A DNA stretch of 64,000 nt from Bacillus horti (GTDB lineage Bacteria; Bacillota; Bacilli; Caldalkalibacillales; JCM-10596). The notes under the pieces are model-generated. The model saw nothing but the letters and a program-made list of their open reading frames with translations. It was not told the origin of the DNA and did no database searches. This document shows positions 8,974 through 16,628 of this stretch, piece after piece; positions within the stretch are counted from its first letter, which is position 1; each line of letters starts with the position of its first letter. Location: the NCBI RefSeq assembly GCF_030813115.1, contig NZ_JAUSTY010000014.1:59971-123970 (forward strand), given 5' to 3'. The position numbers were made by a program, and so were the translations under genes.

Positions 8974-9149
8974 TGATTAGTAAAAGGGGATAAGCGTAGA
9001 AGCTATGAATGAATATTCTGAGGTCATAGCTCTCAGGCACCTCTCTTCTTTTTATGCTCTTACTTATGTAAAATCTCAAGGCATTAGCTATATGTTTGCC
9101 AGATATGATACAATGCGTTCAGAGCTAGTTGAATATGTAATTAGCGAAC

Positions 9150-10559
9150 ATGAAGCTTGAAAGTAGTGAGAATGAAATGGCAGAAGAACAAATTAGAATA
9201 CTAGAAAAAAATGAATATGTAGACGTGTATATAGACGATTTAAGTCATGAAGGACTGGGTGTGGGCAAAGTAGATGGCTACACCCTTTTTATTAAAGATG
9301 CTTTGCCTGGAGAAAAAGTAAAAGCAAAGGTAACAAAAACAAAGAAGCGGTTTGGCTTTGCCCGGTTACTAGAAATCATAGAACATAGTCCCCATAGAGT
9401 AGAGCCTCCTTGTCCTATTTATGCTCAGTGTGGGGGCTGTCAGCTTCAGCATTTAGGCTATGAGGAGCAGCTTCGTCAGAAGGAGCAACAGGTACGTAGC
9501 CAGTTAACTAAAATAGGTGGCATAGATCTAGAACAGGTAAAGGTACATCCTACTTTAGGAATGTCTGAGCCTTGGCGATATCGGAATAAGGCACAGGTAC
9601 CTATCGGTGAAAATGAAGGTGGGTTAATTGGTGGCTTCTATCGTCAGGGAACTCATGACATTATTGATATGCAAGAATGCTTGATTCAGCATGAAGCCAA
9701 CGATGAGGTCATTCAAAAAACAAAGGATATTGCGCAGGAGTTAGGAATTAGAGCGTATGACGAGCAGAAGCATAGTGGCTTATTAAGGCATGTTGTCGTT
9801 AAGTACGGTTTTTATACGCAAGAGCTAATGATTGTTCTTATTACTAAGGAAGAGACAATTCCCCATAAGGAAATGTTTATTGAAAAGTTGAGAGAGAGCT
9901 TCCCTAACCTAAAAAGCATCATACGAAATGTAAACAAAGCTAAAACGAACGTTATATTTGGCGAGCAAACGAAGGTTCTTTGGGGTGAGGAGTATATCTA
10001 TGATCAAATCGGAGATATTCGCTTTGCCATATCTGCACGCTCCTTTTACCAAGTGAATCCACAGCAGACAAAGGTATTGTATGATAAAGCGCTAGAGTAT
10101 GCTCAGCTCCAAGGGCATGAAACGGTGATTGATGCGTATTGTGGAATAGGAACCATCTCACTTTTTTTAGCTCAGAAAGCAAAGAAAGTGCTTGGTGTGG
10201 AAGTCGTTCCTGAAGCGATTGCTGATGCGAAACGCAATGCTCGACTTAATCATATCGAGAACGCAGAATTTGCTGTTGGTGAAGCGGAGAAGGTGATTCC
10301 TTGGTGGAAGGCACAAGGGATTACAGCCGATGTGATTGTGGTAGATCCTCCCCGTAAGGGCTGTGATGAAGCACTTCTTGAAACGATTATCCAGATGAAG
10401 CCGGAGCGTGTGGTTTATGTATCCTGCAACCCGTCTACCCTAGCCCGTGATTTAAAGTTTCTAGAGGACGGTGGCTTCAAGACTGTTGAGGTTCAGCCTG
10501 TTGATATGTTTCCGCATACTAGTCATGTGGAGTGTGTAGTGTTGCTACAAAGACAATAA
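9150..10559 (+). CDS. rlmCD: 23S rRNA (uracil-5)-methyltransferase (RlmCD/RumA family)
   Basis: 469 residues: N-terminal TRAM domain (about 18-75), a 4Fe-4S cluster site (Cys88, Cys94, Cys97, Cys177), a SAM-binding site [11 protein letters not shown] (328-338), and the catalytic [11 protein letters not shown] with nucleophile Cys426. It adds the 5-methyl group to uridines of 23S rRNA; the single B. subtilis enzyme YefA modifies both U747 and U1939, and by synteny with dgkB this is its equivalent. Start is ATG 9150 or ATG 9177; neither has a strong ribosome binding site. The last 40 bases form the left copy of an 18-bp duplication. Confidence 0.92.
   Translation: MKLESSENEMAEEQIRILEKNEYVDVYIDDLSHEGLGVGKVDGYTLFIKDALPGEKVKAKVTKTKKRFGFARLLEIIEHSPHRVEPPCPIYAQCGGCQLQHLGYEEQLRQKEQQVRSQLTKIGGIDLEQVKVHPTLGMSEPWRYRNKAQVPIGENEGGLIGGFYRQGTHDIIDMQECLIQHEANDEVIQKTKDIAQELGIRAYDEQKHSGLLRHVVVKYGFYTQELMIVLITKEETIPHKEMFIEKLRESFPNLKSIIRNVNKAKTNVIFGEQTKVLWGEEYIYDQIGDIRFAISARSFYQVNPQQTKVLYDKALEYAQLQGHETVIDAYCGIGTISLFLAQKAKKVLGVEVVPEAIADAKRNARLNHIENAEFAVGEAEKVIPWWKAQGITADVIVVDPPRKGCDEALLETIIQMKPERVVYVSCNPSTLARDLKFLEDGGFKTVEVQPVDMFPHTSHVECVVLLQRQ
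10521..10538 (+). other. Putative attachment-site copy 1 (rlmCD 3' end)
   Basis: AGTCATGTGGAGTGTGTA, coding for the conserved SHVECV end of RlmCD, is repeated exactly at 11773-11790. The 3' end of rumA/rlmD-type genes is a known integration site of some integrative elements, so this may be an att site. Confidence 0.5.
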
Positions 10560-10708
10560 GTCTAGAAATTCTTCATTTCAAGCACTTTTATAAGCATGTT
10601 GTGTTTGTATCGAAAGGTGATAAACTCAGAAATAAGGAGTTAAGAAATCATATCAATGTTTCAGTAGTTACCGATCTAGAGTATAGGAACACAAGAGAAT
10701 AATGAATT

Positions 10709-10751
10709 AAAAAACATACTAACATTGAAACCTAATGTTAGTATGTTTTTT
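10709..10751 (+). terminator. Strong terminator downstream of rlmCD
   Basis: An A-rich left arm (10709-10726) pairs over about 16-18 bp with the right arm (10734-10751), which ends in a T-run. Bases 10560-10708 hold no gene. Confidence 0.85.
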
Positions 10752-10885
10752 ATTAGAGAACTTTCAAGATAAATAAAGACAGATTATTCGTTCTATTTAT
10801 TTGATTTCCTAAGTATTCTATAACGATGTTAAGAATAGGAAAATGGTAGCGTAAAATATCTTGTGTAAATGAATAGATAGAAAAA

Positions 10886-10945
10886 GGAAGACCTTTTCTA
10901 GTAGAATTAAGTCACCACAACAAATTCACAGAAAAGAGGTCTTCC
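10886..10945. mobile_element. IS256-type insertion sequence end (remnant)
   Basis: GGAAGACC (10886-10893) and GGTCTTCC (10938-10945) bound a 60-bp segment whose two halves are imperfect inverted copies (GGAAGACCTTTTCT against AGAAAAGAGGTCTTCC). It directly precedes a transposase N-terminus, as the terminal inverted repeat of an IS would. Confidence 0.55.
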
Positions 10946-10947
10946 CT

Positions 10948-11049
10948 ATGAACCAGTTTACAACAGATATCATTCAAGCTCTAGTTTATTGCACCGATTC
11001 AAATAGAAGGTATGTTTGCGGACTTCTAAAGGGATACAACAACCTTTAG
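10948..11049 (+). pseudogene. Truncated IS256-family transposase start
   Basis: ATG 10948 opens with MNQFTTDIIQALV, the N-terminus of one IS256-type transposase group as I recall it. After about 13 residues the similarity is lost and the frame stops at 11049, so only the first few percent of the gene remain. Confidence 0.55.
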
Positions 11050-11103
11050 ACGATTTACAAAGTTAGAAGTATATGCTGGGGCAGTTTTGCGAGCAAAGAT
11101 TAA

Positions 11104-11648
11104 ATACTTACAGGAACAAATAGCGATATTTATCCGGAAGCCGTAGAATATTTTATGTTTTACTTCAACAATATTATTAGGAATAAAGTAGCGCATGGTA
11201 GCTACAAGAACATCTTTAAAGATAAAATGCAGGCAGAGATATTTGCTACAGAAATAATTTTAGATATGAGCATGTTGGTTTATATGCTTCCTAGGAAAAG
11301 CGAAACAGAAAAAATGTATCGGTTTATAAACGGGTATCAAAAGTACTATACAAAGATGATTAAGTCTGAGCATCCCTGTTTTGGGCATTGTTAAATGATA
11401 TGATAGGTGACAAAATTTATTCAAATTATGATTCTATTGAAAAGTATCGTCCTATCCAAGTTGCATATTGGCTCGTGAACATAATTCAAACAGGATATGA
11501 TTATAGAAGAATTAATATGGAATTTATTTCTATAGTAAACGGCCTCTTTTGATGCAATGTTACAGATGAAGTTAAAGGGATTTTAGGACAAGTAAATGAA
11601 GCACTTCAACGAATTAAGGTTATGGATAAAAAGCATGTTGTAGGGTGA
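11104..11648 (+). pseudogene. Frameshifted gene of unknown function
   Basis: Three reading-frame blocks join in order: 11104-11394 (includes ATG 11155; contains FYFNNIIRNKVAHGSYKN), a block in another frame to 11552 (FWALLNDMIGDKIYSNYDS and on), and a third to 11648 (DEVKGILGQVNEALQRIK). The first shift is near the T-run at 11379-11382 and the second near 11553-11568. RNKVAHG resembles the RNxxxH motif of HEPN-like domains, but this is a weak similarity. The 5' end has been lost against the IS debris. Confidence 0.55.
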
Positions 11649-11772
11649 TTCGAAAACAGTTGATATGTTCCTTAATACCTCGATTTCCGAAAAATCAGCC
11701 AAAAAACTATTGATATGTACCCGCGAACGTAAGGTCCAAAAAACAGCCAATGACATCAATGCTATCCTCTCA

Positions 11773-11790
11773 AGTCATGTGGAGTGTGTA
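11773..11790 (+). other. Putative attachment-site copy 2
   Basis: Exact 18-bp copy of 10521-10538. A frame across it reads VDMF...SSHVECV, and GTTGATATGTTCC at about 11659-11671 also resembles the rlmCD sequence just upstream of its own copy, so a scrambled piece of an rlmCD end appears to be present. Confidence 0.5.
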
Positions 11791-11847
11791 TCGCAGATCG
11801 TTTTAAAAGAAGAAGTAGGCTCCCGATAAGGGATCACCTGCTTCTAT

Positions 11848-11982
11848 TCAGTTGTTTGGAGCGGAGAAGCGATAACGGATGATCGGTGTTCGATCTTCCT
11901 TCACTTCAATTCGATCGACTGTAAAGAGTACTTTATCATTACTTGGAAGAGTAAGACCACTGTCAATGAAGTGCAGACAAGG
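11848..11982 (-). pseudogene. Possible recombinase C-terminal remnant
   Basis: A 44-codon minus-strand frame that ends at a stop (11848) and contains VDRIEVKEDRTPIIRYRF. The pattern resembles the end of large serine recombinases, and its position next to a duplicated att-like site fits, but this is similarity by eye only. It has no start and is broken upstream by a stop. The surrounding bases 11649-12085 hold no intact gene. Confidence 0.3.
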
Positions 11983-12087
11983 TCAAGTCAGCCAGACTGC
12001 CGGAGGCTTAAACGTTGATACCTGATGAAAGAAAAAGAACTATGGCTTCTCGCTCTCTCATGAGCTGAGTTTGCCTTCATTAGTTTG

Positions 12088-12096
12088 TGTTATAAT
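12088..12096 (+). promoter_or_regulatory. Extended -10 promoter of the Fic module
   Basis: TGT-TATAAT (TATAAT 12091-12096) lies 31 bases before the small partner gene. No good -35 is present. Confidence 0.5.
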
Positions 12097-12127
12097 CGAC
12101 TTAAACTGATTTAGGACGGTGTGGCTT

Positions 12128-12331
12128 GTGGAACAAATCAAGGAATTACAGAAACTAATTAAGTTTACAGGCGATCGTGCAAGATTGGATGCAAAAGCGA
12201 ACAACACTTACATTGTATATAAGACGGATGAAGGTCAGATCGTAAGAGAATATTCTGACGGACACATTGTTCCCGTTTCTGATTCCGAAGGTGAAAACAC
12301 TCATTTCACTGATTTAAGTTGGCTTGGGTGA
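12128..12331 (+). CDS. Small protein upstream of Fic, possible antitoxin
   Basis: 67 residues starting MEQIKELQKLI, followed by a compact domain rich in beta-type sequence (NTYIVYKTDEGQIVREYSDGHIVPV). Frame open from GTG 12119; GTG 12128 is preferred because AGGA (12113-12116) has workable spacing (11 bases). It lacks the [S/T]xxxE[G/N] inhibitory helix of VbhA-type antitoxins, so I cannot name the family. Its position, under its own promoter and 150 bp before fic, suggests a partner or inhibitor; that is inference. Confidence 0.6.
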   Translation: MEQIKELQKLIKFTGDRARLDAKANNTYIVYKTDEGQIVREYSDGHIVPVSDSEGENTHFTDLSWLG

Positions 12332-12484
12332 CTATCACTTGAATATTGAAAGAGTAGCGAATCGCCTAGGTAAGTTTTTTGAGTCTCGGCCACCTCATCA
12401 CCCTTCATCAGCGTAAGCTGGAGCACTTGCAAAAACAGAAGAAAGCACGCAACAAAAAGGTTTGTTTGACGGGAGGATTAAGTT

Positions 12485-13102
12485 ATGGCTTTAGAAAACA
12501 AGTTAGGGATTACCGATTCTTCGGAGCTTGCTCGTGTTGAGGAAAAAATCAGCAAGAAAAAAGCTCTTGAAATGTTTGAATTGGGTTTGTTAGATACATT
12601 AGAGGTCGGAACATTTAAGGCATTATCCGAAATTCACAAGTGTCTGTTCGGAGAAATTTATGACTTCGCTGGAAAAATACGTGATGTAAATATTGCAAAG
12701 GGCGGTTTTCGTTTTATCCCCGTTATGTATCTTGAGGTTGCACTTGAAAATATCGCAAAAATGCCGCAATCAACGTTTGATGAAATCATAGAAAAATATG
12801 TTGAGATGAATGTGGCTCATCCCTTCAGAGAAGGCAACGGAAGAAGTGCAAGAATATGGCTTGACACCATATTAAAAAGGGAAGTGAGGCAAGTTGTTGA
12901 TTGGAGCAAGGTTGATAAAGAAGATTACATTCTTGCAATGGAAAGAAGTCCCATTAAGGACGTCGAAATCAAGGTTCTTCTTAAAGCAGCTCTTACAGAT
13001 AAGATCAATGACCGTGAAGTTTATATGAAAGGTATCGACGCAAGCTATCATTATGAGGGTTATTACGTATATAAGACGGAAAATCTTGGAAATGAGCAGT
13101 AA
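12485..13102 (+). CDS. Fic/DOC-family protein (probable AMPylase toxin)
   Basis: 205 residues. The Fic catalytic motif HPFREGNGRSAR starts at His112 and is complete (HPFx[D/E]GNGRxxR), so transfer of AMP from ATP to a target protein hydroxyl is likely. The N-terminal helix has SSELARVEE (12-20), which loosely resembles the inhibitory [S/T]xxxE motif but lacks the following G/N. The flap (FRFIPV) precedes the motif as in the family. ATG 12485 has GGGAGGA upstream. The 150 bp before it code for no intact gene. Confidence 0.88.
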   Translation: MALENKLGITDSSELARVEEKISKKKALEMFELGLLDTLEVGTFKALSEIHKCLFGEIYDFAGKIRDVNIAKGGFRFIPVMYLEVALENIAKMPQSTFDEIIEKYVEMNVAHPFREGNGRSARIWLDTILKREVRQVVDWSKVDKEDYILAMERSPIKDVEIKVLLKAALTDKINDREVYMKGIDASYHYEGYYVYKTENLGNEQ

Positions 13103-13244
13103 ATTGGGCGGTTTTAAGTGGGTTCACACTCATTCTTCATCATAACAATAGAATAACGGTTTGCCAGCATCCAAGCAAGACATGGTATCAGCGCTAAAAT
13201 GGGTTTACCCACATATCGGGAGGATTGATTAAGGGGGGATATTT

Positions 13245-13889
13245 ATGGCTAGAATCGAGCTTTACAGACAGTATAGGCAAGTACAAGTAGGGTTGCATAC
13301 AAAAATATTGAATGATTACGTTCATGAAAATGAATTCAAACAAGCTGCTGAGCTGCTTGGTATACTAGACAAACAAAATCGGGTTGTTATTGAATCAGAT
13401 GCGGATAAAGATGCACTCTATGACTTTAATATTTATGGAAAAATCCGTGATGGGAAGAGTACTTTATCACTTTTCGCAGATAACTATTCCTCAATAAATC
13501 AGTTGGAAAATGAATTGCTAACGGCAATGCTACAATCAGAGGCATCCTTATATGAGGTCATAGATATCGATAAGAAGGAAGGGATGATCATACTGAATGA
13601 TATTTTTAGCAATAAGAACCAACCTATTAAGCTTATCGATCTCAGTTTGAGTAATAGCACAAAGCAGAGTACCTTGATCTATACCCGATTACACCATTTG
13701 AAAGAGTTTAGTATTACATCTGGATTAGGTTTCATATTTTCTGAAAATCATAGAGACTATATTTTGAACAGGAGCCGAAAAATGCTTAAGAAAATGAAAA
13801 CCGGTGATACCTCGAATGACAGATTCATTGTGTTCTTTCAATTAAATCGTTCAGATGGTCTACCGATATTGTTTGAAAAAGTCAAATAG
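13245..13889 (+). CDS. Hypothetical protein
   Basis: 214 residues, no signal peptide or membrane segment. The start MARIELYRQYRQVQVGLHTKILNDYV is helical; the middle is mixed and the end (NDRFIVFFQLNRSDGLPILFEKV) beta-rich. I do not recognise a family. ATG 13245 is preceded by an excellent AAGGGGGG. It is followed at 27 bp by the DUF6155-like gene and probably co-transcribed with it. Confidence 0.7.
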   Translation: MARIELYRQYRQVQVGLHTKILNDYVHENEFKQAAELLGILDKQNRVVIESDADKDALYDFNIYGKIRDGKSTLSLFADNYSSINQLENELLTAMLQSEASLYEVIDIDKKEGMIILNDIFSNKNQPIKLIDLSLSNSTKQSTLIYTRLHHLKEFSITSGLGFIFSENHRDYILNRSRKMLKKMKTGDTSNDRFIVFFQLNRSDGLPILFEKVK

Positions 13890-13925
13890 AGCCCGTTTTC
13901 ATAGCGATATGAGAGGATGATTGTA

Positions 13926-14699
13926 TTGTTGACTCCTATTAAAATCAAACGCAAGCTAAGTGAATGCTCGAAAGATGAGCTTATTGAACTGTTGTATGAG
14001 GCAGTCAAAGCCAATAAAGATACTCAGGCATATGTTTCTGTCAAACTAGAAGGAGAACCGGTCTTACTCGAAATTGTTGATGCATCTAAAGAGCGAATTT
14101 ACAAGGAGTTTTATCCAACTCGTGGATTCCCCAAGCTAAGGGTATCGAAGATTGAACAAGTTCTCTCTGAAATAAAAACGATTGGGAAGGGTACGATTTG
14201 GCCTTTTGAATTAAGGGTTTACTTCTGTGAAGTGGCCGTCCAGTATATCCATGAGCAGGCTGATATTTTCGAAGATATGGGAGATTGTTTCACTGAAACT
14301 TATGAAGAAGTAGTTCAGATACTGAATAAAGAGAAAAAGCCTGATCTATATGAGAAGTATAAAGACCGCCTGAAGGCTATTGTTCATACACCTGGTTGTG
14401 AATGCTGGGGAATTCATGACTCGTTAGAAGGGTCATATTCTGATCTCAAATGGGTAGATCACGATGAGGAAGAAGACGATCTTGACCATGCCTCGAGTGT
14501 CATTTCCTATGCAGCAATGAGCAAGTGGCTCAAAGTACCAGAGGACGCACGTCAAAAATACATCAGTAATGTCTGGTGTGGAAGATGCTTGGGCACAACA
14601 ACCATCAGAGATTTCTCGATACAATTGGATACGTACGGCATTATTCTTCAAGGAAGTTGCTCCAACTGCGGGCATCAGGTAGCCAGAGTTATAGAATAA
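13926..14699 (+). CDS. DUF6155-like protein with C-terminal zinc-ribbon
   Basis: About 257 residues. The N-terminal 100 residues (KIKRKLSECSKDELIELLYE...) look like DUF6155. The C-terminus has two CxxC pairs, WCGRC and CSNCG, about 27 residues apart, a probable zinc ribbon. ATG 13917 directly abuts GAGAGG, so TTG 13926 or 13929, 9-12 bases after it, is the likelier start. A cysteine pair at CECW in the middle may also bind metal. Function unknown. Confidence 0.6.
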   Translation: MLTPIKIKRKLSECSKDELIELLYEAVKANKDTQAYVSVKLEGEPVLLEIVDASKERIYKEFYPTRGFPKLRVSKIEQVLSEIKTIGKGTIWPFELRVYFCEVAVQYIHEQADIFEDMGDCFTETYEEVVQILNKEKKPDLYEKYKDRLKAIVHTPGCECWGIHDSLEGSYSDLKWVDHDEEEDDLDHASSVISYAAMSKWLKVPEDARQKYISNVWCGRCLGTTTIRDFSIQLDTYGIILQGSCSNCGHQVARVIE

Positions 14700-14714
14700 T
14701 AAGCATTCATTTAT

Positions 14715-15086
14715 ATGGCACTAATTAAAAGAATCAGGGCTGATCAAGTTTATTACGTTTTTCCCGGTGGAGGTATTGAAGAGGGTGAAACACCGGCGGA
14801 GGCTGCGAAAAGAGAAGCATTTGAAGAGCTTGGTGTTAAAGTTAACATTTATAATTGCTTAGCCATAATAGATTTTAATGGTACCCAATATTATTTTCTA
14901 GCTGAAATTGTTGAAGGGGAGTTCGGTACAGGACAAGGTGAAGAGTACTCAGATCCTGGCAGAGAAAGAGGTACATATGTACCAATGTGGACATACATTA
15001 ATAAACTATCAACTCTGGATGTTAGACCTAGAGAAATAGCTCTCAAAGTACAGTCTTTTTCAAGTAGTCCATATAATCTTCATTGA
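14715..15086 (+). pseudogene. NUDIX hydrolase, N-terminally truncated
   Basis: The NUDIX box is intact (GGGIEEGET...REAFEELG), but the protein begins at ALIKRIRADQVYYVFPGG, i.e. the first beta strand of the fold is missing; an in-frame stop at 14700-14702 lies just upstream and no ribosome binding site precedes ATG 14715. Either a decayed gene or a short variant. A full-length relative would hydrolyse a nucleoside diphosphate derivative. Confidence 0.6.
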
Positions 15087-15175
15087 GTTATAGGGACAAA
15101 ACTGAAAAACTGCAGTAAAGCACTGTTCTATCCATCCTATTTCCATAGACAAGATGATTTGTTTGCAATGTGATA

Positions 15176-15184
15176 TGGTATAAT
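15176..15184 (+). promoter_or_regulatory. Extended -10 promoter of the toxin-antitoxin pair
   Basis: TGG-TATAAT (TATAAT 15179-15184), 30 bases upstream of the antitoxin GTG. Confidence 0.6.
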
Positions 15185-15214
15185 AAATGTATTAAATGGA
15201 AAGGTGTGACGGAC

Positions 15215-15412
15215 GTGAGTGTAGATCGTGAAAAATTAAAAAGAATGATAGACTACATTTCCGAACAAGAGGCTATCGAGGTTCTCGATTTTATTGGTTA
15301 TTTGAATATGAAAAGGGAACGTGAATCTTTAAAAAATCTTGAACACGCCAGTATAACGAGTATGGACTTCTGGGATAATCCAGAGGATGATAAGGCATGG
15401 AATGATGTATAA
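15215..15412 (+). CDS. Type II antitoxin partner of PemK/MazF toxin
   Basis: About 65 residues: SVDREKLKRMIDYISEQEAIEVLDFIGYLNMKRERE, then an acidic tail (MDFWDNPEDDKAWNDV). This resembles the small DUF2281-like antitoxins found before PemK/MazF toxins. GTG 15215 has AAGGTG 8 bases upstream; the earlier ATG 15170 lies in the promoter. The acidic C-terminus is the likely toxin-wrapping segment. It overlaps the toxin gene by 11 bases. Confidence 0.75.
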   Translation: MSVDREKLKRMIDYISEQEAIEVLDFIGYLNMKRERESLKNLEHASITSMDFWDNPEDDKAWNDV

Positions 15413-15740
15413 ACAAGGAGATATTTTGCTTATACCATTTCCTAATACTGATCTTTCAAGTACTAAGCAACGTCCTGTCTTAGTACTTTTTAACTCTAAT
15501 TATAATGAATCTAATCAAGATATTGTTGTAGCAGCCATTACTTCAAATCTAACCAAAAAGAAATATTCAGTTTTGATTTCAAATAAGGATTTGATTGAGG
15601 GGCAATTGAAGGTGAATTCAATGATTAGGTCAGATAAGATATACACTTTTTCAAATCAGATTATCCTTAAAAAGTTTGGTCATTTAAAATCTGAAGTTTT
15701 AGAAAAAGTAACGGAACAAATAAAGAGGTTAATTTGTTAG
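15402..15740 (+). CDS. PemK/MazF-family toxin endoribonuclease
   Basis: About 112 residues with the family's opening YKQGDILLIPFPNTDLSSTKQRPVLVL (the basic RPVLV strand is a MazF hallmark), VVAAITSN in the middle, and SMIRSDKIYTF toward the end. Predicted mRNA interferase. Start ATG 15402 (or 15405) has AAGG 7 bases upstream within the antitoxin gene, giving coupled translation. The antitoxin-toxin complex probably represses the shared promoter. Confidence 0.85.
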   Translation: MMYKQGDILLIPFPNTDLSSTKQRPVLVLFNSNYNESNQDIVVAAITSNLTKKKYSVLISNKDLIEGQLKVNSMIRSDKIYTFSNQIILKKFGHLKSEVLEKVTEQIKRLIC

Positions 15741-15776
15741 GTACCTTCACACCAAGATAAGGTGGCGTTAGAGACA

Positions 15777-16403
15777 ATGACGGATGTATCCTTACGGGAA
15801 ATAAAAAAAGCTAGGTCCAAAATAGCATTGTATGAAGCTACTTTATCTTTGATGGGAGATAAGATGCTACATGAAGTAATGCTTGAAGATATATGTAAAA
15901 AAGCTGAGGTATCACGCGTCACTTTCTTTAAGTTTTTTCCACAAAAGGATGATGTACTGATTTACTTTATGAGGATTTGGTTAACGGAAAGAAAGATTGA
16001 GATTGAACAGCAGCAAATGCAGGGATTTAAGGCGATAAGACATATCCTGCATAAGGTGGCAGAGCAAGCTGAAAAAAGCCCAGGAGTTATGACTAGCCTC
16101 ATATCTTTCTTAGCTCAAATGAAAATGCACCCTACTATGCCTGAGCTGAGTGAGGCAGAAATACAGCTGCTGTTTCCGGATCATGTAAACCTTAGCCGTA
16201 GAGCACCAAGCTTATATGATATATTTTACCTAAGCATGACTGAGGCTAATCAATCTGGAGCGCTAAAAGCAGAAGTTCCAATCGATCATGCTGTAAAGGC
16301 CTTATTTACTATTTTTTATGGGGCTTTTTTAACGGCGCAGCAGTTTGAATCAGAAGAAATAGCTATGTTTTACGATATTCATCTCCAGCTTTTAGAGAGT
16401 TAG
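15777..16403 (+). CDS. TetR-family transcriptional regulator
   Basis: About 208 residues. The N-terminal helix-turn-helix is visible (LEDICKKAEVSRVTFFKFFPQKDDVLIYF), followed by a helical ligand/dimer domain. GTG 15762 is possible, but ATG 15777 with AAGGTGG 11 bases upstream fits better. A short transcription unit and a 38-bp palindrome lie between it and the epimerase-like gene it probably controls. Confidence 0.82.
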   Translation: MTDVSLREIKKARSKIALYEATLSLMGDKMLHEVMLEDICKKAEVSRVTFFKFFPQKDDVLIYFMRIWLTERKIEIEQQQMQGFKAIRHILHKVAEQAEKSPGVMTSLISFLAQMKMHPTMPELSEAEIQLLFPDHVNLSRRAPSLYDIFYLSMTEANQSGALKAEVPIDHAVKALFTIFYGAFLTAQQFESEEIAMFYDIHLQLLES

Positions 16404-16417
16404 CTATTTATGTAGTG

Positions 16418-16426
16418 TGCTATAAT
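16418..16426 (+). promoter_or_regulatory. Extended -10 promoter in the tetR-epimerase gap
   Basis: TGC-TATAAT (TATAAT 16421-16426), 15 bases after the regulator stop; with the terminator at 16481-16510 it would produce an RNA of only about 75 bases. Confidence 0.4.
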
Positions 16427-16480
16427 GTATATCGATTTAAAGCGTGAAAATGAATAAATGTGAAGATCTATGTTTCTATA

Positions 16481-16510
16481 ACAGGCAGTCTAGCTACTGT
16501 CTGTTTTTTT
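16481..16510 (+). terminator. Terminator after the TetR gene
   Basis: ACAGGCAGT (16481-16489) pairs with ACTGTCTGT (16496-16504), one G-T pair, 6-base loop, followed by a T-run to 16510. Confidence 0.85.
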
Positions 16511-16538
16511 GTTTGCTTTTCAAGAAATCTAGAGAATA

Positions 16539-16576
16539 AAATTAACTTAAGTAAATATATTTACTTAAGTTAATTT
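16539..16576. promoter_or_regulatory. 38-bp perfect palindrome, likely TetR operator
   Basis: A perfect 38-bp palindrome (centre between 16557 and 16558) built from TTAACTTAAGTAAATA and its complement. It lies between the TetR gene's terminator and the epimerase-like gene, about 50 bp before the latter's ATG. TetR regulators usually bind such palindromes. Confidence 0.7.
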
Positions 16577-16628
16577 AAGGAGTATAATCTGCAGTATATA
16601 CAATCTTTTGAATAAGGAGTTGGCTTTG

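Noticed and set aside
9001..9031. Hairpin AGCTATGA/TCATAGCT as a terminator of the permease pair
   Set aside because: No T-run follows closely; stem is short relative to its loop.
11155..11394. 79-residue ORF as a stand-alone gene
   Set aside because: Its frame continues on both sides of apparent frameshifts, so it is better read as part of a broken gene.
13245..15086. CRISPR-like or phage-structural region
   Set aside because: No repeat array, integrase or structural gene; only unrelated small genes.
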